Source: Cylicocyclus nassatus
Lineage: Eukaryota; Nematoda; Chromadorea; Rhabditida; Strongylidae
NCBI GenBank assembly: GCA_958299035.1
Contig: CATQJL010000112.1
Location: forward strand, 13,306,880 to 13,370,879
Length of the DNA stretch: 64,000 nt
Direction of reading: 5' to 3'
The notes beneath the pieces are model-generated. The model searched no databases. It saw only the letters and a list, made by a program, of their open reading frames with translations, and had not been told where the DNA came from. A program made the translations under genes and the position numbers. The stretch's first letter is position 1, and each line of letters begins with the position of its first letter. Positions 10,580 through 21,762 of the stretch are shown piece by piece.

Positions 10580-11010
10580 GCTTCCCATCGCGTCCGAGGA
10601 TACAGCTCTATCCCTGCGCGTCCACCGATACGACTCTGCGCAGCTCCTTTCGTCCAATCGATCCTCCGTTCTATCGCCTTCTGGATAGCGCGTTCAACGA
10701 TAGAATACTTGCGCGTTCTACGATACAATACTAAGTACGCGTACAACGATACAATACTGAAATCGCGCTAACTTCCATCAATCCATCGATCTTCCACATC
10801 TCCAACTTCCTGCAGCCCTGACATCCAACGTCCAATCTTCATGGCGCGTGCTCCGATACAATTCCTGCGCGTTCGACGATAAAGCACTGATGATACGCGT
10901 ACTACGATATAAGATCAGGGTGAGCTCCTCTCGCGCCCCCTGATCTTATAACGCGCAAACGTGCTCAACGATACAACACATACTGCACGTGCAACGATAC
11001 AATTCTAAGC
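10580..11010. repeat. Cluster of CGATACAA-type motifs, GC-rich
   Basis: The motif (C/T)(A/T)ACGATACAATAC and near variants occur at about 10622, 10697, 10719, 10744, 10852, 10873, 10902, 10960 and 10995, usually after a GCGCGTTC-like run. Spacing is irregular (22-108 bp), unlike a simple satellite. TATAAGATCAGGG at 10908-10920 and its inverse at 10938-10950 make a 13-bp-stem hairpin. This could be part of an LTR or leader of a retroelement, but no second copy was found. Confidence 0.6.
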
Positions 11011-11185
11011 GCGCTTCGCTCCATCCAGTCTCCATCTGCTCCTTCTTCATCGTCCATCTGTCCTTCCAGCAGCTATCGATCCTTCAATACGTTCGTCCGG
11101 CGATCCTGTCCATCGTTCTACCCCCCAATCGCTCCTGCCAACTTCAAAGACTCGACATGTGCACGTGTGGCACCATCCATAGGTG

Positions 11186-11262
11186 CGATAGGGGGAGCCG
11201 GGCTCTCCCCAGGTGAAGGGGGTCTCGGCTGTTTCCGACCTTCCAAGGTGAAGGGGGTATGT
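11186..11262 (+). repeat. Direct repeat A1, paired with 14579-14632
   Basis: CCCAGGTGAAGGGGGTC is followed about 25 bp later by AAGGTGAAGGGGGTA. The same pair of phrases in the same order and orientation is found at 14579-14632. Between the two copies lies 3.3 kb of AT-richer DNA with a hAT-like transposase remnant and a mariner-type palindrome, whereas both outer flanks are GC-rich. This suggests that the AT-rich block was inserted into, or recombined within, a once continuous GC-rich unit. Confidence 0.6.
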
Positions 11263-11783
11263 GAGTCTAGGGGGGGGGGAGGAAGAGAGAAAAGGTAAAA
11301 AAGCGTGGTATGAAGAGCTCTAATTTGTACCTTATTTAGGCACAAATTGAAAAAAATTTAAAATTTTTCAAAAGAAATTAAAAAATTAAAAAAAATTGAT
11401 TATGAAGATCTGTGCTCCTGTTTCACTGCATCAACAAAAAACCAAAGCAATAATGTTTATCCCAAAAGATGTACAAGTTAGGAACAACTTCATTTCCTGC
11501 ACATCATCATCAACAATATCACTATCGCTAACGTCAGAGACAACAAGTTCGCTACCTGAAAAATCTTCTTCTTCCTCCAAAAGGTCATCGGAGTAGAAGT
11601 AGAATTGCGTGCAAAAGCGTTCTGAGTCGAAAATGGATTTGAAACTTTCTTCTTCTTTTAAGCGCTTTTGTGATTTTTTTCGTGGCCCTCTGGTAGGACC
11701 AGGAAGTCAGCAGGTAGGTGATCGGTTTCTTCATACCTTCTTTTAGGATATGGACACTTATATCAATCCTTTAAATGAAGTTT

Positions 11784-12614
11784 TTAGATAACAATGTGTT
11801 TAGTAGAAGGTTGACAAATCTTAACTATTTGCTTAGATGCTCTATCGTTGTACGACTTCTGCGTTGTGTTCTGATGACAGAGCAGATAGAAAATTTCTTT
11901 CTCCACCTCTGCCGTGCTAGTCGGAATGGAAACTAGCTTTGCTAGTAGGTCCATCAGATTTTTGCGGTAAGTAATGGGAAAAGAGCCAGATCTCATATGC
12001 TTTCGCAACGCGGGAAGGAAATAGTGTACTTTTTGGGCCTTGTCGAACTCTGGATTCACCTCCACTGGCATACCTCCTGTTAGCTGATTAGAAAGCTGCT
12101 CAACTTCTTCTTTAATAGCATCTGCGGAATAGCCGAAAAAAGGAGGTACTATGCTGCGCGTTGGTTTTTTTTCAATATCATAGGTCATATTGTCACAAGG
12201 TGAATAACTTTCAGAAGCATAAAGCACAGAGTTGGGTTCGCACTCCAGCCGGGATCTAAGCGCAGTAACTATGCTTTGTACTAGCACCTTTCTTTTGTTC
12301 ATATCCATGTTTGTGAATTTAGCAGCCTTGAATTCTTCAGCAACCTGAAGATCAGCAATGGACTTCCTGGACATTTCCTCATTGAAACTAGACAATCTGC
12401 TTGGATTCCTTATGCAGGAAATCAGAGAGTTTCGCTCAATTGCCAACTCTGTATCAATGTCGACAACATTTTCGTCGGCGTAAGATTCTCCTTCTGCCTC
12501 GCTGTTGAACTGGAACACGTGCGAGTCATCTGCGATTTTGTAAAGTATTCTGCCTGCCGTTTCCTCTTCAAACTGCCAACCTTTCCAAAACATTGAGGAA
12601 TATTTTAATAACAT
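11784..12614 (-). pseudogene. hAT-like transposase C-terminal remnant
   Basis: A single minus frame of 276 codons. Residues about 195-255 read VHYFLPALRKHMRSGSFPIT, then NLMDLLAKLVSIPTSTAEVEKEIFYLL, which matches the style of the hAT C-terminal dimerisation region ('L..LA...LsiPaTSa.vEr.FS'), although the usual ER-FS is here EK-IF. The N-terminal part has acidic, polar sequence without a clear DDE motif. The zinc finger and most of the catalytic region expected of a 500-700-residue hAT transposase are missing, and no terminal inverted repeats or 8-bp duplication were seen. It could also be a domesticated hAT-like gene fragment. Confidence 0.55.
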
Positions 12615-12996
12615 GTTATTCTTCTGAATGTCTTAGAGTTTTTGATTCATTGAAACCAACCATTCTCTACAAATTAGATAAGGTGAGTCTAGAGCGTTTT
12701 CACGAAAGTCACCTTCTTCAGCACTAGGTTTACAGAGTATAGATTCCAGAAATGGGCGGGTTTTGTGTGAAGGTGTGGAAATTCACCAATCTCCCATAGT
12801 TTTTTGAGTGTGTGCTAACAATGATAGCATAACTGTCAATCAAAAGCGCATTTTTTACCAAAAAAAAAACATAAACATATAACAACGATAAGCACGCTCA
12901 AATAGATGCGTTCGCTCACGTTCCCGTTAGTGCTGATAACGATGTCAATCCACAGCACATTTTTTACTATTAACTTGCTCCACCTCGCTCTTATTA

Positions 12997-13696
12997 GGTC
13001 GTCCAGAAAGTTTTTGCACACAAATTTCAAAATTCATAACTTCTGATTTTTCCTACCGATTTGACTGCTTTCATTTTTATGTGAACGGTAAGCCATGCTC
13101 TTTATAATGACATCTCAGCTGCTTAGTAATGGTCATCTGTTGCATAGATAGGAGCGATAGAAGAAAAATGGTAAAAATTTTAATTTTCTGTGTAGGGTTA
13201 TAAAAAATCGGAGACTTGCAACAAAAATCGGAACAGTCAGTACTGTAGGTTCTTTCACCAGCTCTTTCTAACAGTGCAAAGTTTGCGCCGATTGAGCGTC
13301 TCCATGAAAAGTTATGATTTCCCTGAAGAATGCCAAAATAAACCAAATTCGCCTTTTTGTACTGCTTGCTCGGAAATTATAACTTTTCATGGAGACGCTC
13401 AATCGGAGCAAACTTTGCACTGTTAGAAAGAGTTGGTGAAAGAACCTAAAATACCGACTGCTCCGATCTTGTTGCAAGTTCCTGATTTTTTATGACCCTA
13501 CACAAAAATTCAAATTTTGAGTGATTTTGTTTTGAGCTTCTATCTATGCAAGAGATGACCATTACTAAGCAGATAAGATGTCATTATAAAGAGCATGACT
13601 TACCCTTTCACATAAAATTGAAAGCAGTCAAATCGGTTGGAAAAATCAGAAGTTATGAATTTTTGAAAATTGTGCTCAAAAACTTTCGGGACGACC
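12997..13696. mobile_element. 700-bp fully palindromic mariner-type element, TA target site
   Basis: The left arm begins GGTCGTCCAGAAAGTTTTTG, and the right end is its inverse (CAAAAACTTTCGGGACGACC). Both ends are flanked by TA (12995-12996 and 13697-13698), the Tc1/mariner target. The arms match for about 320 bp each, through CATAACTTCTGATTTTTCC, CGATTTGACTGC, TCTAACAGTGCAAAGTTTGC and GTCTCCATGAAAAGTTAT, and meet around a spacer of some 50 bp centred near 13346. No transposase frame remains. Its transcript would fold into a nearly complete hairpin. Confidence 0.9.
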
Positions 13697-13698
13697 TA

Positions 13699-13933
13699 TA
13701 CAATGTGTTGGCTTTTATGGGTTACCGGAGCAAATGATTTTTAGAGCCGGGAAGCAAAGAAGCCCTAACATGCTGTATACCATTCGAAAGCTGAGATCAT
13801 GGAGAATCGACGTAGACCGTCGACTTTTTTCTTGGTCTTCTGTGCCGCGAGATAAGAGGTATTTTATGTGCTTCAAAAATTAACTGATTTTGTGTCCTCA
13901 CTTTCTGCTCTCCAAATGAATGCTACGAGAAAG
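13699..13933 (+). repeat. Direct repeat B1, interrupted by the palindromic element
   Basis: This stretch (GTGTTGGCTTTTATGGGTTA onwards, through AGAGCCGG, AACATGCTGTATACCATTCG and GTAGACCGTCGACTTTTTTC) recurs at 14224-14452 with few changes. Homology resumes to the left of the 700-bp element (TTTACTAT and CTTGCTCCA near 12961-12980 match 14190-14210). So the palindromic element sits inside copy B1, while copy B2 is uninterrupted. Confidence 0.8.
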
Positions 13934-14189
13934 TCGACGGTCTACGTTTGTTAACGAAGACTTGCTCTTTAACACAGATAGATAAGCAGCAGTGATTAGG
14001 TCTTCATTTGGCAGAAATCTGCTGTTGAAAATGACCATGTTTTCAGATAAAATGCGGTGTATCTCTCGGTAGAGGGGGGCCAGAAAGAAGTCGACGGTCT
14101 AGGTCGAATCCCCTTTTCCTGAGCTTTCGAATGGTATATAGGTTGCTGGGCGAAAAAACAGACCAGTTTTCAAAAATGGGGTGGAGATA

Positions 14190-14452
14190 TTTACTATCAG
14201 CTTGCTCCAATCCGGCTCCACCAATGTATTGGCTTTTATCGGTTACCGGAGAAAATGATTTTTAGAGCCGGAAAGCAAAGAAGCCCTAACATGCTGTATA
14301 CCATTCGAAAGCTGAGATCATGGAGAATCGACGTAGACCGTCGACTTTTTTCTAGGTCTTCTGTGCCGCGAGATATGAGAGATTTTATGTGCTTCAAAAA
14401 TTAAGTGATTTTGTGTACTTACTCTCTTCTCTCCAAAATGCTACGAGGATAA
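14190..14452 (+). repeat. Direct repeat B2, uninterrupted copy
   Basis: Same sequence as B1 and its left flank, but continuous: TTTACTATCAGCTTGCTCC leads through CCACCAATGTATTGGC into the shared block. Between B1 and B2 lie two further GTCGACGGTCTA phrases (about 13932 and 14091), the inverse of the GTAGACCGTCGAC phrase in the units, hinting at an older hairpin-like arrangement. No coding potential is evident. Confidence 0.75.
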
Positions 14453-14578
14453 ATAAATAATATAAATAAACATAAATACCGTTTCTTTAGTAAATTTATG
14501 AGTGTACTTGTTGTTTGAGGTACTTAGCCTGCTTTTCATAACGATTTTTATCATATTCTCAGAGTACGATACCAATCT

Positions 14579-14632
14579 CAGCCCAGGTGAAGGGGGTCAT
14601 CGGGAGTCTGGCCTCAAAGTGAAGGGGGTAAG
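14579..14632 (+). repeat. Direct repeat A2, paired with 11186-11262
   Basis: CCCAGGTGAAGGGGGTC and, after 20-odd bases, AAAGTGAAGGGGGTA. Same order and orientation as A1. It marks the return from AT-rich to GC-rich DNA. Confidence 0.6.
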
Positions 14633-14639
14633 ATCCATC

Positions 14640-15860
14640 ACTCCCCCTATCGCAACTATGGCACCATCTCTCTGGCGCCCCCGTGTCAAGCCCGTCGATA
14701 ACGACACCGGCCCTCCACCTGGATAGCACCTCCAAACACGGCAGGCTGACCAGGTATCGCATGGCGTAGGCGCTCGACGTCGATTGGGGTTCCAGTTGGC
14801 AAGTTGCCACAGTCTTCCCGACTTTCCCCCGCGCTCTGACGCCATGCTTCTCACCCTGGCTAGCCCCGCTGCTTCGCTACTGGTTACGTAGATATTCACT
14901 CCGGCTTCCTTGTTTGCCTGGTCTTCTTATTGCGTGCTGAGCGTGGTAGACATGGGTCCGTTACGCACGCATGGAGGATGAAAAAGCGCGTCTCTGACTG
15001 ATGCTAATCCCAACATTCCAACGGTGTTCTTTCCCTCCTCGATCAGCTGAACACCATGCGCGGGCGAAAACATCATCCACCATGCGCTCAGCGTCGATGC
15101 ACCATGTTGCGGCTCGGTGTGCTCAGCACCTCTCGGCCTAGTGCTCGTCCGCCTGACAACACAACTCCGAACTCCAGGATGTTCCACTTCTGCGCTAGTG
15201 TGCGCACTACCTAGCGCGTCCGTTCGACCCCAACACCCCTACCCGTACAAACAAGCAATCACAACACGACTAGATTGAATCACATTTACTAAAATATAAG
15301 AACAAACACAAAAAACCTAAAACTACTAAAAGGGCTACTACTACTAGAGAAAGAAAATGGGGACGGGACGAGTCGCTTCGTCCCGTGCTGCCGATGCTCC
15401 AAGAAGATCATTTCCAACATGTAGTTCCGGGTCCTCCACCGGGTCAACCGCAAGCCCCTGGCCCATATGGGACGGCGTGACCCCTCTCCACTCCCGCATC
15501 CTTTCCTTCTGCGCGATAAACGACAATACTGAGCTGCGCGTCTCCAAACACAAGAAGATTGACAAGGGCTCAACCGCTCGAAACCGATGATCATCTGCGG
15601 GAGCTACGGAGGCGCTGCCAGCCTGGTAATATCATCAAACGATCGATAAGAACGGAATTCGAGGAGGCGTAGACCGCGGCCTGCGCGCCCTTATATACCC
15701 TGTGACTTGGCAACGCGCCCAGTAAGGGAGAGGTCTTGGCGCGAAATTGATAGCGCGCCAAGTAACGCGGTAGCCAGCGCTCCCGGCCTCCTGCTTCGAG
15801 GAGTGGCTTGCATCGCGAGCCGCGACAACTGTATATAATTTGTTCCCCAAAATGCTTTTT
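14640..15860. other. GC-rich block without recognised gene
   Basis: Composition jumps to GC-rich, and several frames are open at the same time on the minus strand (for example 14597-14899, 14927-15187 and 15289-15594), as expected by chance in GC-rich DNA. Peptides are Arg/Pro/Gly/Ser-rich with no motif that I know. On the minus strand, TATATAA-like runs occur near 15833 and 15697. It may be an LTR or leader of a retroelement, or the promoter side of a lost gene; neither is shown. Confidence 0.35.
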
Positions 15861-15867
15861 GGAGGTA

Positions 15868-16150
15868 CAGTCGCTTCATTTCATATGATCATGTGTGTGT
15901 GTGTCATTGCACACACAGTTCACCTTTGGCGTCCCCATCCTGGATTCGTGGGAGAAACAAGCCTTCGGGTAAGTGTTTCCAAGGTGTTCTTAGCATTTTC
16001 TTTCCTTTGTGGTCACTAGTCATCTCAAATTGATGTAATCGATAACAATCGGTAAGTCTCTTGCGTTTTTGCGGTTGCAAATCCAGGATGAGGACGCCAA
16101 AGTGGACTCTGTGTGCAATGGCACACAGATCATATGAAATGAAGCGACTG
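15868..16150. mobile_element. 283-bp MITE, Tc1/mariner type
   Basis: The ends read CAGTCGCTTCATTTCATATG (left) and CATATGAAATGAAGCGACTG (right), and the inverted arms extend about 78 bp through TCATTGCACACA, TTTGGCGTCC and ATCCTGGATT. TA flanks both sides (15866-15867 and 16151-16152), so the target duplication fits Tc1/mariner. The centre of about 125 bp has no open frame of note. Non-autonomous. Confidence 0.85.
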
Positions 16151-16152
16151 TA

Positions 16153-17530
16153 AGTTGATGGGATGTGGAACCTAGAAAAGGTGTGACTGCCATGGCTGCC
16201 ACACCTGTTTGGGGTTATGCCACGCCCATTGATTTAAATTTAGATCATTAATATATCTGCGTTTTTTTCTTCTATGCTACTGCTTAGCCTTCTCCTTTAC
16301 GCAATGAAAATTTCATTTAAAATCGTTTCGGGGAAGATATAGTCGTTTGTCTTACCTATGCAAATGGAAGATACTACGAAAATATTGGGCTACGGTAACA
16401 TGCTAAGTCTGCGCTACTATGTAAACAAAAGAAGAAGGCGACAAGGATGAATATGTTCGATAGCTTAAGCTTCGAAATTAACAGAAGTAATTCAAGCCTG
16501 ATTGCTCTTCTCTGATCAAAGATACTGAAAGCGAAAAATAACACGAGATTACGAGATTTTGGCTCTTTATTTCTCAATTTCGAGTTATTTGAAACGGAGT
16601 ATGTGAGCAAACAAATAGTAGTTTTTTTGTACTAAGTGCAAAAAGAAGTTGTACTACTCCCAATATTCGGAAACCTCTGAATTTGCTGGAACTTGGCCCA
16701 TAGTGGTTTTCGAATGCTAATTAAGAAATGGATGCTCCTATGATAGGGCTCCTTAATCATACTTAGTGTACGTATACGAGATAGGCCAAAACATCATTGT
16801 GCTAGTGTTTTGTCTAATGGGCCTATCCGACAATGTCAACAAATAGCATGTTATCGCTAGCATCAGAATCACCTCGATAATCACCCCCTTTCATTACCCC
16901 CGAGGGTAAGCGTTATGGAGCAAAGCTATGCACATTCCCCTGCGGTATATCCTGAGGGACTTTTACATTGCGTCACCTCTAATTGCAGCAGCACGAGTAA
17001 TGTCCTCCTGTCGCGGGATTGATCCATTCCCTAATGCTGCGCCTTGAGATGTTCAAACTGTATAAATGCAATAAAGAAAATTTTGGGGATGCGTCAAAAG
17101 CAGAATTGGGATGACTTTGTTGAATTCAAGTTAAAACCTGTTCAAAAGAAGCGGAGCAGAGACCTTCTTCAAAAATGTCTTGTAGTTGAACCCAATTTTC
17201 ATCCTGCTGGTGGTGAAAATTCGCTACAGCATCTTTCCTCTCTTGTATTTTCAACCATTTTACAATCTGAATTCTAGGATTAGTCATTGAAAATAGTTTG
17301 TGAAATGGGATGCAGACGCGTCACAAAAGGTAGAGTTATGAAGAATTGAATGAAATGATGGGAGATGGTCAAAGGTGCACTCGCGGGTTTTACCTGAAAA
17401 GAAGAAGTTATAAGCAACGTAAAAACCGATAACGCACGTGAACAACACGCAAATGCGCAAACGAAACTTGGAAGAAACGATCCGAGCAAGTTTAAAACGA
17501 CAATAGCCTATTTTCGAAAATGCGTGAGCG
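16153..17530. other. AT-rich intergenic DNA, nothing recognised
   Basis: Only short frames on both strands, none with motifs or convincing splice partners. No repeat longer than about 20 bp was noticed inside. Confidence 0.4.
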
Positions 17531-17531
17531 T

Positions 17532-17812
17532 CCGTCAAGCAAAGGAGAAGCGCATGTCCTAAAGCCTTCTCCTACAAATTTGTGAAGTTATTCGTAATTT
17601 AACCTATTTTGACAAGTCTAAAAATAATTGCATTAGATTGTACTGTGTTCGACTGCCGACTGAGGGGAAGGCTATGTGAATGGCATTCTCTCTGTTGCCG
17701 TCAAGCAAAAGAGAAAGCGGTTCTCGAAGCTTTCTCCCACAAAGTTGTGTCGAAGTCATTTGTAAGTTAACTTCTTTTGGCAAGTCAAAACATATTTGCA
17801 TTAGATTGTAGA
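17532..17812 (+). repeat. Two tandem copies, period about 165 bp
   Basis: Copy one (17532-17640) and copy two (17697-17812) share CGTCAAGCAAA, AGAGAA/GGAGAA, CTTTCTCC/CTTCTCC, ACAAATTTGTG/ACAAAGTTGTG, TTTGGCAAGTC-like and TTTGCATTAGATTGTA. GACTGAGGGGAAGGCTA and CAACTGAGGGAAGGCTA follow each copy. A diverged tandem duplication, probably part of an old transposon. Confidence 0.7.
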
Positions 17813-18245
17813 GGCTAGGCAGCGGTGTTCAGCTGTCAACTGAGGGAAGGCTAAAAGACTCATAAATGCAATATAATATTGTCGCCATTTTGGGTTGTAT
17901 TTACCGAGCAACGCCAACAAAACTCTTTACATACTGCTAGAGTTTGTAGAAATCAATGTATTAGGCTGTTAACTATGTCTTGCAACTGAATCCGTTACTT
18001 TTCGCTTTTTGATATTGAAGCGCTCAAATTTTGATATTGTATAGACCGCTGTGCGAGCTATAAACTGGCACAAAACGTTCGCTTTCTGATAACAAAATAG
18101 AAACATCTAAAAGTTCTTTCGGAAACTGAAATTTGAGAATTCATGGTTTTGAGTGAAAATTAAGACATTCTTAACATAGATCATGCACAATAATCCGAAA
18201 GTGTGCATAAATTGCTGCTAGAGGACGACTCATTCAGCGCCGTAA

Positions 18246-18443
18246 GGCCCGGGCAGACTTCACGCGATTTGATCGTCGCGACTGAGTTGCGACGAGACAA
18301 CTGTTACAACATCATTCCATGCCGATCAACTTGCATTCGGTTGTGATACTTTTCCAGCCCGAAATTTTTGAATGTGAAATGAAAATTGTGGAAATCTTGG
18401 CGATGATCGCGACGATTAAGTCGCGTGAAGTCTGTCCAGGGCC
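18246..18443. mobile_element. 198-bp MITE, PIF/Harbinger type, TAA target
   Basis: Left end GGCCCGGGCAGACTTCACGC, right end GCGTGAAGTCTGTCCAGGGCC, an inverted pair that continues inward through GATTTGATCGTCGCGA and TCGCGACGATTAAGTC. Three bases, TAA, flank both ends (18243-18245 and 18444-18446), the target duplication usual for PIF/Harbinger elements. No transposase. Confidence 0.82.
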
Positions 18444-18449
18444 TAAGGA

Positions 18450-20300
18450 AGAAATGGAATTCGAAGACAACTGAAGATTTGGCGCCCTCAAAACTGAGCG
18501 AGGCGCTGTGCGCAAAGCTGCTTGAGTACAAGCGTCAGTCGCTAAGGAGTCGAATTCTCAGAATTCGTAAAACTTTGCTTGGTAGGGTTACTTGCCCTGG
18601 CGATTACGAATATCGTATTTAATCATCGAATTAACATCTCTTTTCTTGTTTAGCGTGAGATTCCATGCCGTAAGCTTGCTGTAACTTACAAAAAAGTCCT
18701 TTCATGTTTCATGATCAGCATGCCAGATAATGCCTTCAACACAAGGTTTCAGTCATATTTGTAATGATCTATAGCTTTTTCCCTTGTACGATATACCTAC
18801 CATAACTTCACTGCGACGTTACAAATTTTGCAGAATTGTAGCTCCTCTTGTAGCTTACGTCACGACCTACTTGATGGGAAAATTTGAGTGCGCCATATGC
18901 AAAGAGAGAAAAGTTATAAAAGTAGCTGCAAAACTTAGTTAACAATCAAATGTTTGCGAACTTTGCAACAATGCATGAGAATCCGGCGTAGCCAGGCGAT
19001 CATGAGATTTCATGAGTTTTGAGTCACGAGTTTTCTGTCACTCCAGTACGGTAACCATTTCCCGTGCTCAAAGAAGTTGCGTTTCAGGTCTTGACGTTTT
19101 TTAAACTCCTCTATTTCCTAGTCGTTGTCTGACCAAATGTCTTTTTGCCCTGTTCAACCGTTGATGGTCTCTGTACCATCAACCTACGAACTCTATATTT
19201 CATATCGCTTACGGAATCTCCGTAGGCTAGATTGTAAATCACTCACTCTTGAGTATCTAATCACTCAAGGGCGAGTGGTACCCGTGTGCCAGGAAGGTAG
19301 TCAAATGGCGGCATCTCCTTTCAAGCACCAAATCGTATACACTGTGCCTTGTACTCGTTTAACTCCGCCTTTCTTCGTATACTAGGAGCCTCTAAACGTA
19401 TTAGGGGTTTCTCCCGGTTCACACCGGGACGCCTCGGACTCTCTCTCTTTCTCGACTAGTCTGCGCTCGTGCGAATACTCAGACATTCGCTGTTGACTCG
19501 CGCCGGAGATCCGCCCCTTTCCGAGGGATACGCAGAAAAGCGTAGACAGCGAGACAGTGTTTTGATAGATTCTTGGGTTTGTCGCAAAAGGAAATAACAA
19601 AATGATGACTGACACAGCGAATAGTTCGCAGTAGTAACATTGCTCTGCTGGGCTTACGAATTTCAAGTTTTTTCCGCCGTCCTTTTTCATTCATTACTGT
19701 TGACTTCTACATTCGAAGTTCACATTCACCTCATTCATTCCATTCACACTGAATTTTTTTTTTCCGATGAACGAAAAACAAGCACTTTTACATTAGTAAT
19801 GATGTATAGGGCATTTGAAAAATCGCGACGATGGCGCGGTTGCGCCACGCACGCTACTTACGAAAATCGCATTTTCTTGGTTTTCATCTCCAGTCGAATG
19901 GTTTTTTTTGCTTACGTATGATAATATATAGACACTGGAAGTAACTGAGCTGAACATTAAGGCGACGTCTTCCTGTATGAGCGTTTTATGCTCCTGTGGG
20001 CGCAAAGTCCGCAGTAAAACTCGTCGTCACGACTTTATAAATGAAATATACGACTACCAATTACGAGACTTGTTCTTGGATTTTGACTCCTTCTTCTGCA
20101 ATTTCACCAACTAACATTTACTGAAGGTGCAATTATAGTTCGCTGACAATTATCATTACCTTGTAAAGGTCGCTCAGGAAACGAAAGCAATCTAGCTGCA
20201 GATTTTGAGCATATCGGTGTTCAAACGCATATTTACGCTTCTCAGTGGCTTCCCACTTTGCATACAACATAGCTTGCACTTCAAATGTTTTCTGTTGCAG
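18450..20300. other. Intergenic DNA, nothing recognised
   Basis: Short frames only. The minus-strand frames at 19382-19694 lie in locally GC-richer sequence and overlap one another in different phases, so they are not taken as genes. No RNA gene or transposon end was recognised. Confidence 0.4.
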
Positions 20301-21762
20301 TTGTTCTTTTTTAGATGGGTTTTGAAAAAGTGCTGTTCTGCAGAATTGTTCCTCATAAATGCCTCCAAGACTATGGTAATGCACCTTGGGAATTCCCAGT
20401 GTTGTACGTACAACTACAATGGTATCAATCTGGAAATCTCTAATTCAGTTCGCGATCTTGGTGTTATGATAGAGAATTCTCTTACTTTTGATACTCATGT
20501 AAATACTGTCATAAAAAGGTCGTCTTCAACGCTTTTTACAATTTTTAGAAATATACATAGTAATGATCCGGAAATTTTCTTGCGATTGTACAAAAGTTAC
20601 GTGTTACCTCATCTTGAGTATGCATCGCCCATTTGGAGTCCATTTTTGAAAAGAAATATTGATAAAGTTGAAAAAATTCAAAAGACTTTCACGAGGATTC
20701 TTTTTTATCGATGCTTTCCCAATCCAGGATATCCTCATGCCTTACCCTCCTATCGTACCCGTCTCGATATGTTACACCTCCATAGTCTGAAGTATAGGCG
20801 TTATTAACGAACTTGTACTATGCTTTCGGATTCTGAATTTGGAAACTAACCTAAAAGCCAGTAAATACTGGTTTTTTAGACCGTGTAGTGACCGGACAGG
20901 TAGGTTTGGTTTGCAATATCGCAAAATAGGAAGAAAACATCTTTCGATGACTTTCAATTCCTTTTGCTATCGAACATCAAGATGGTTTTCTGCATTACCA
21001 AATCATATCATTATCCAGTGAAAACTCCAAAATTTTTTGTAAAAAATTGTTAGATGTGAATGTGCTTCAGCTTCTTGATATTTCTGATTTTTAGATTAGT
21101 CTTGTTCTGATGTGGTGCTTGTGTTCTTCGTACTGCCTCAGTTCGTCCTTCTATCGTTTGACGCTATGCTTTCTGCTTTCTGGTTCGCTTCGTTTGGATA
21201 GTCCACAACAAGGATAGGATAGAGAATGACTGCTATTTGCATTGTTTGTTGTGTTACTAACCATAGTGCTTCCACTAATGAGATCAACCAGTCTCACTCA
21301 CAGCATATCCCTCACCGTAGCCCAGTCCCACCCCCACCTCTGTCGGATATCAGTCGCGCATAGTTGTTAGACGTTCATCCCTACAACTCCCAGTGAATCT
21401 TGCTCTCTCCTAAAGCAACTATTCAGCCGGGGTTACGTCAGCTAGCTTTTACCGGGGGGCTCGCTGACACCCAAAAACAGGGTCTTCATTAACTTTAGAA
21501 GAAGCAAGATTCTACAGATTGTCTGGACATAGCGCTTTTTCCTTTGGTATGCTGCAATTAATGGCTACATCGTCATTATCGAGCTTCGGTAATTGTCTTG
21601 TTTAGTTTTGTTTCCCATTTATATCTCTTCTTGCTTCTGTGACAGAGGATTGGCTGGTTTCTTGTCTTAATTCTGTGTTACCTTGATTTCCTGTTCGATT
21701 TTGATTTTTTAATGGTGCACCGCGAGTGTATGCATAAAATAAAATAAAATAAAATAAAATAT
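20300..21762 (+). mobile_element. Non-LTR retrotransposon (CR1/Jockey-like), 5'-truncated 3' end
   Basis: The plus frame to 20805 carries ASKTMVMHLGN, VRDLGVMIENSLTFDTHVN, then DPEIFLRLYKSYVLPHLEYA and SPIWSP, the C-terminal (thumb) pattern of CR1/Jockey-type reverse transcriptases. A frameshift and stop near 20805 separate it from a following piece (about 20806-21020) with YWFFRPCSDRTGRFGLQYR and a Phe/Arg-rich end. A non-coding tail then runs to a short tandem (TAAAA)n tract at 21736-21762. The catalytic YADD part and endonuclease are absent, the usual result of 5' truncation. Confidence 0.85.
21736..21762 (+). repeat. (TAAAA)n tail of the non-LTR element
   Basis: Five to six units of AAAAT/TAAAA close the element. 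Short tandem tails instead of poly(A) are usual for CR1-like elements. Confidence 0.75.

Noticed and set aside
14559..15594. Several Arg/Pro-rich minus frames
   Set aside because: Simultaneously open frames in GC-rich DNA with no family motif.
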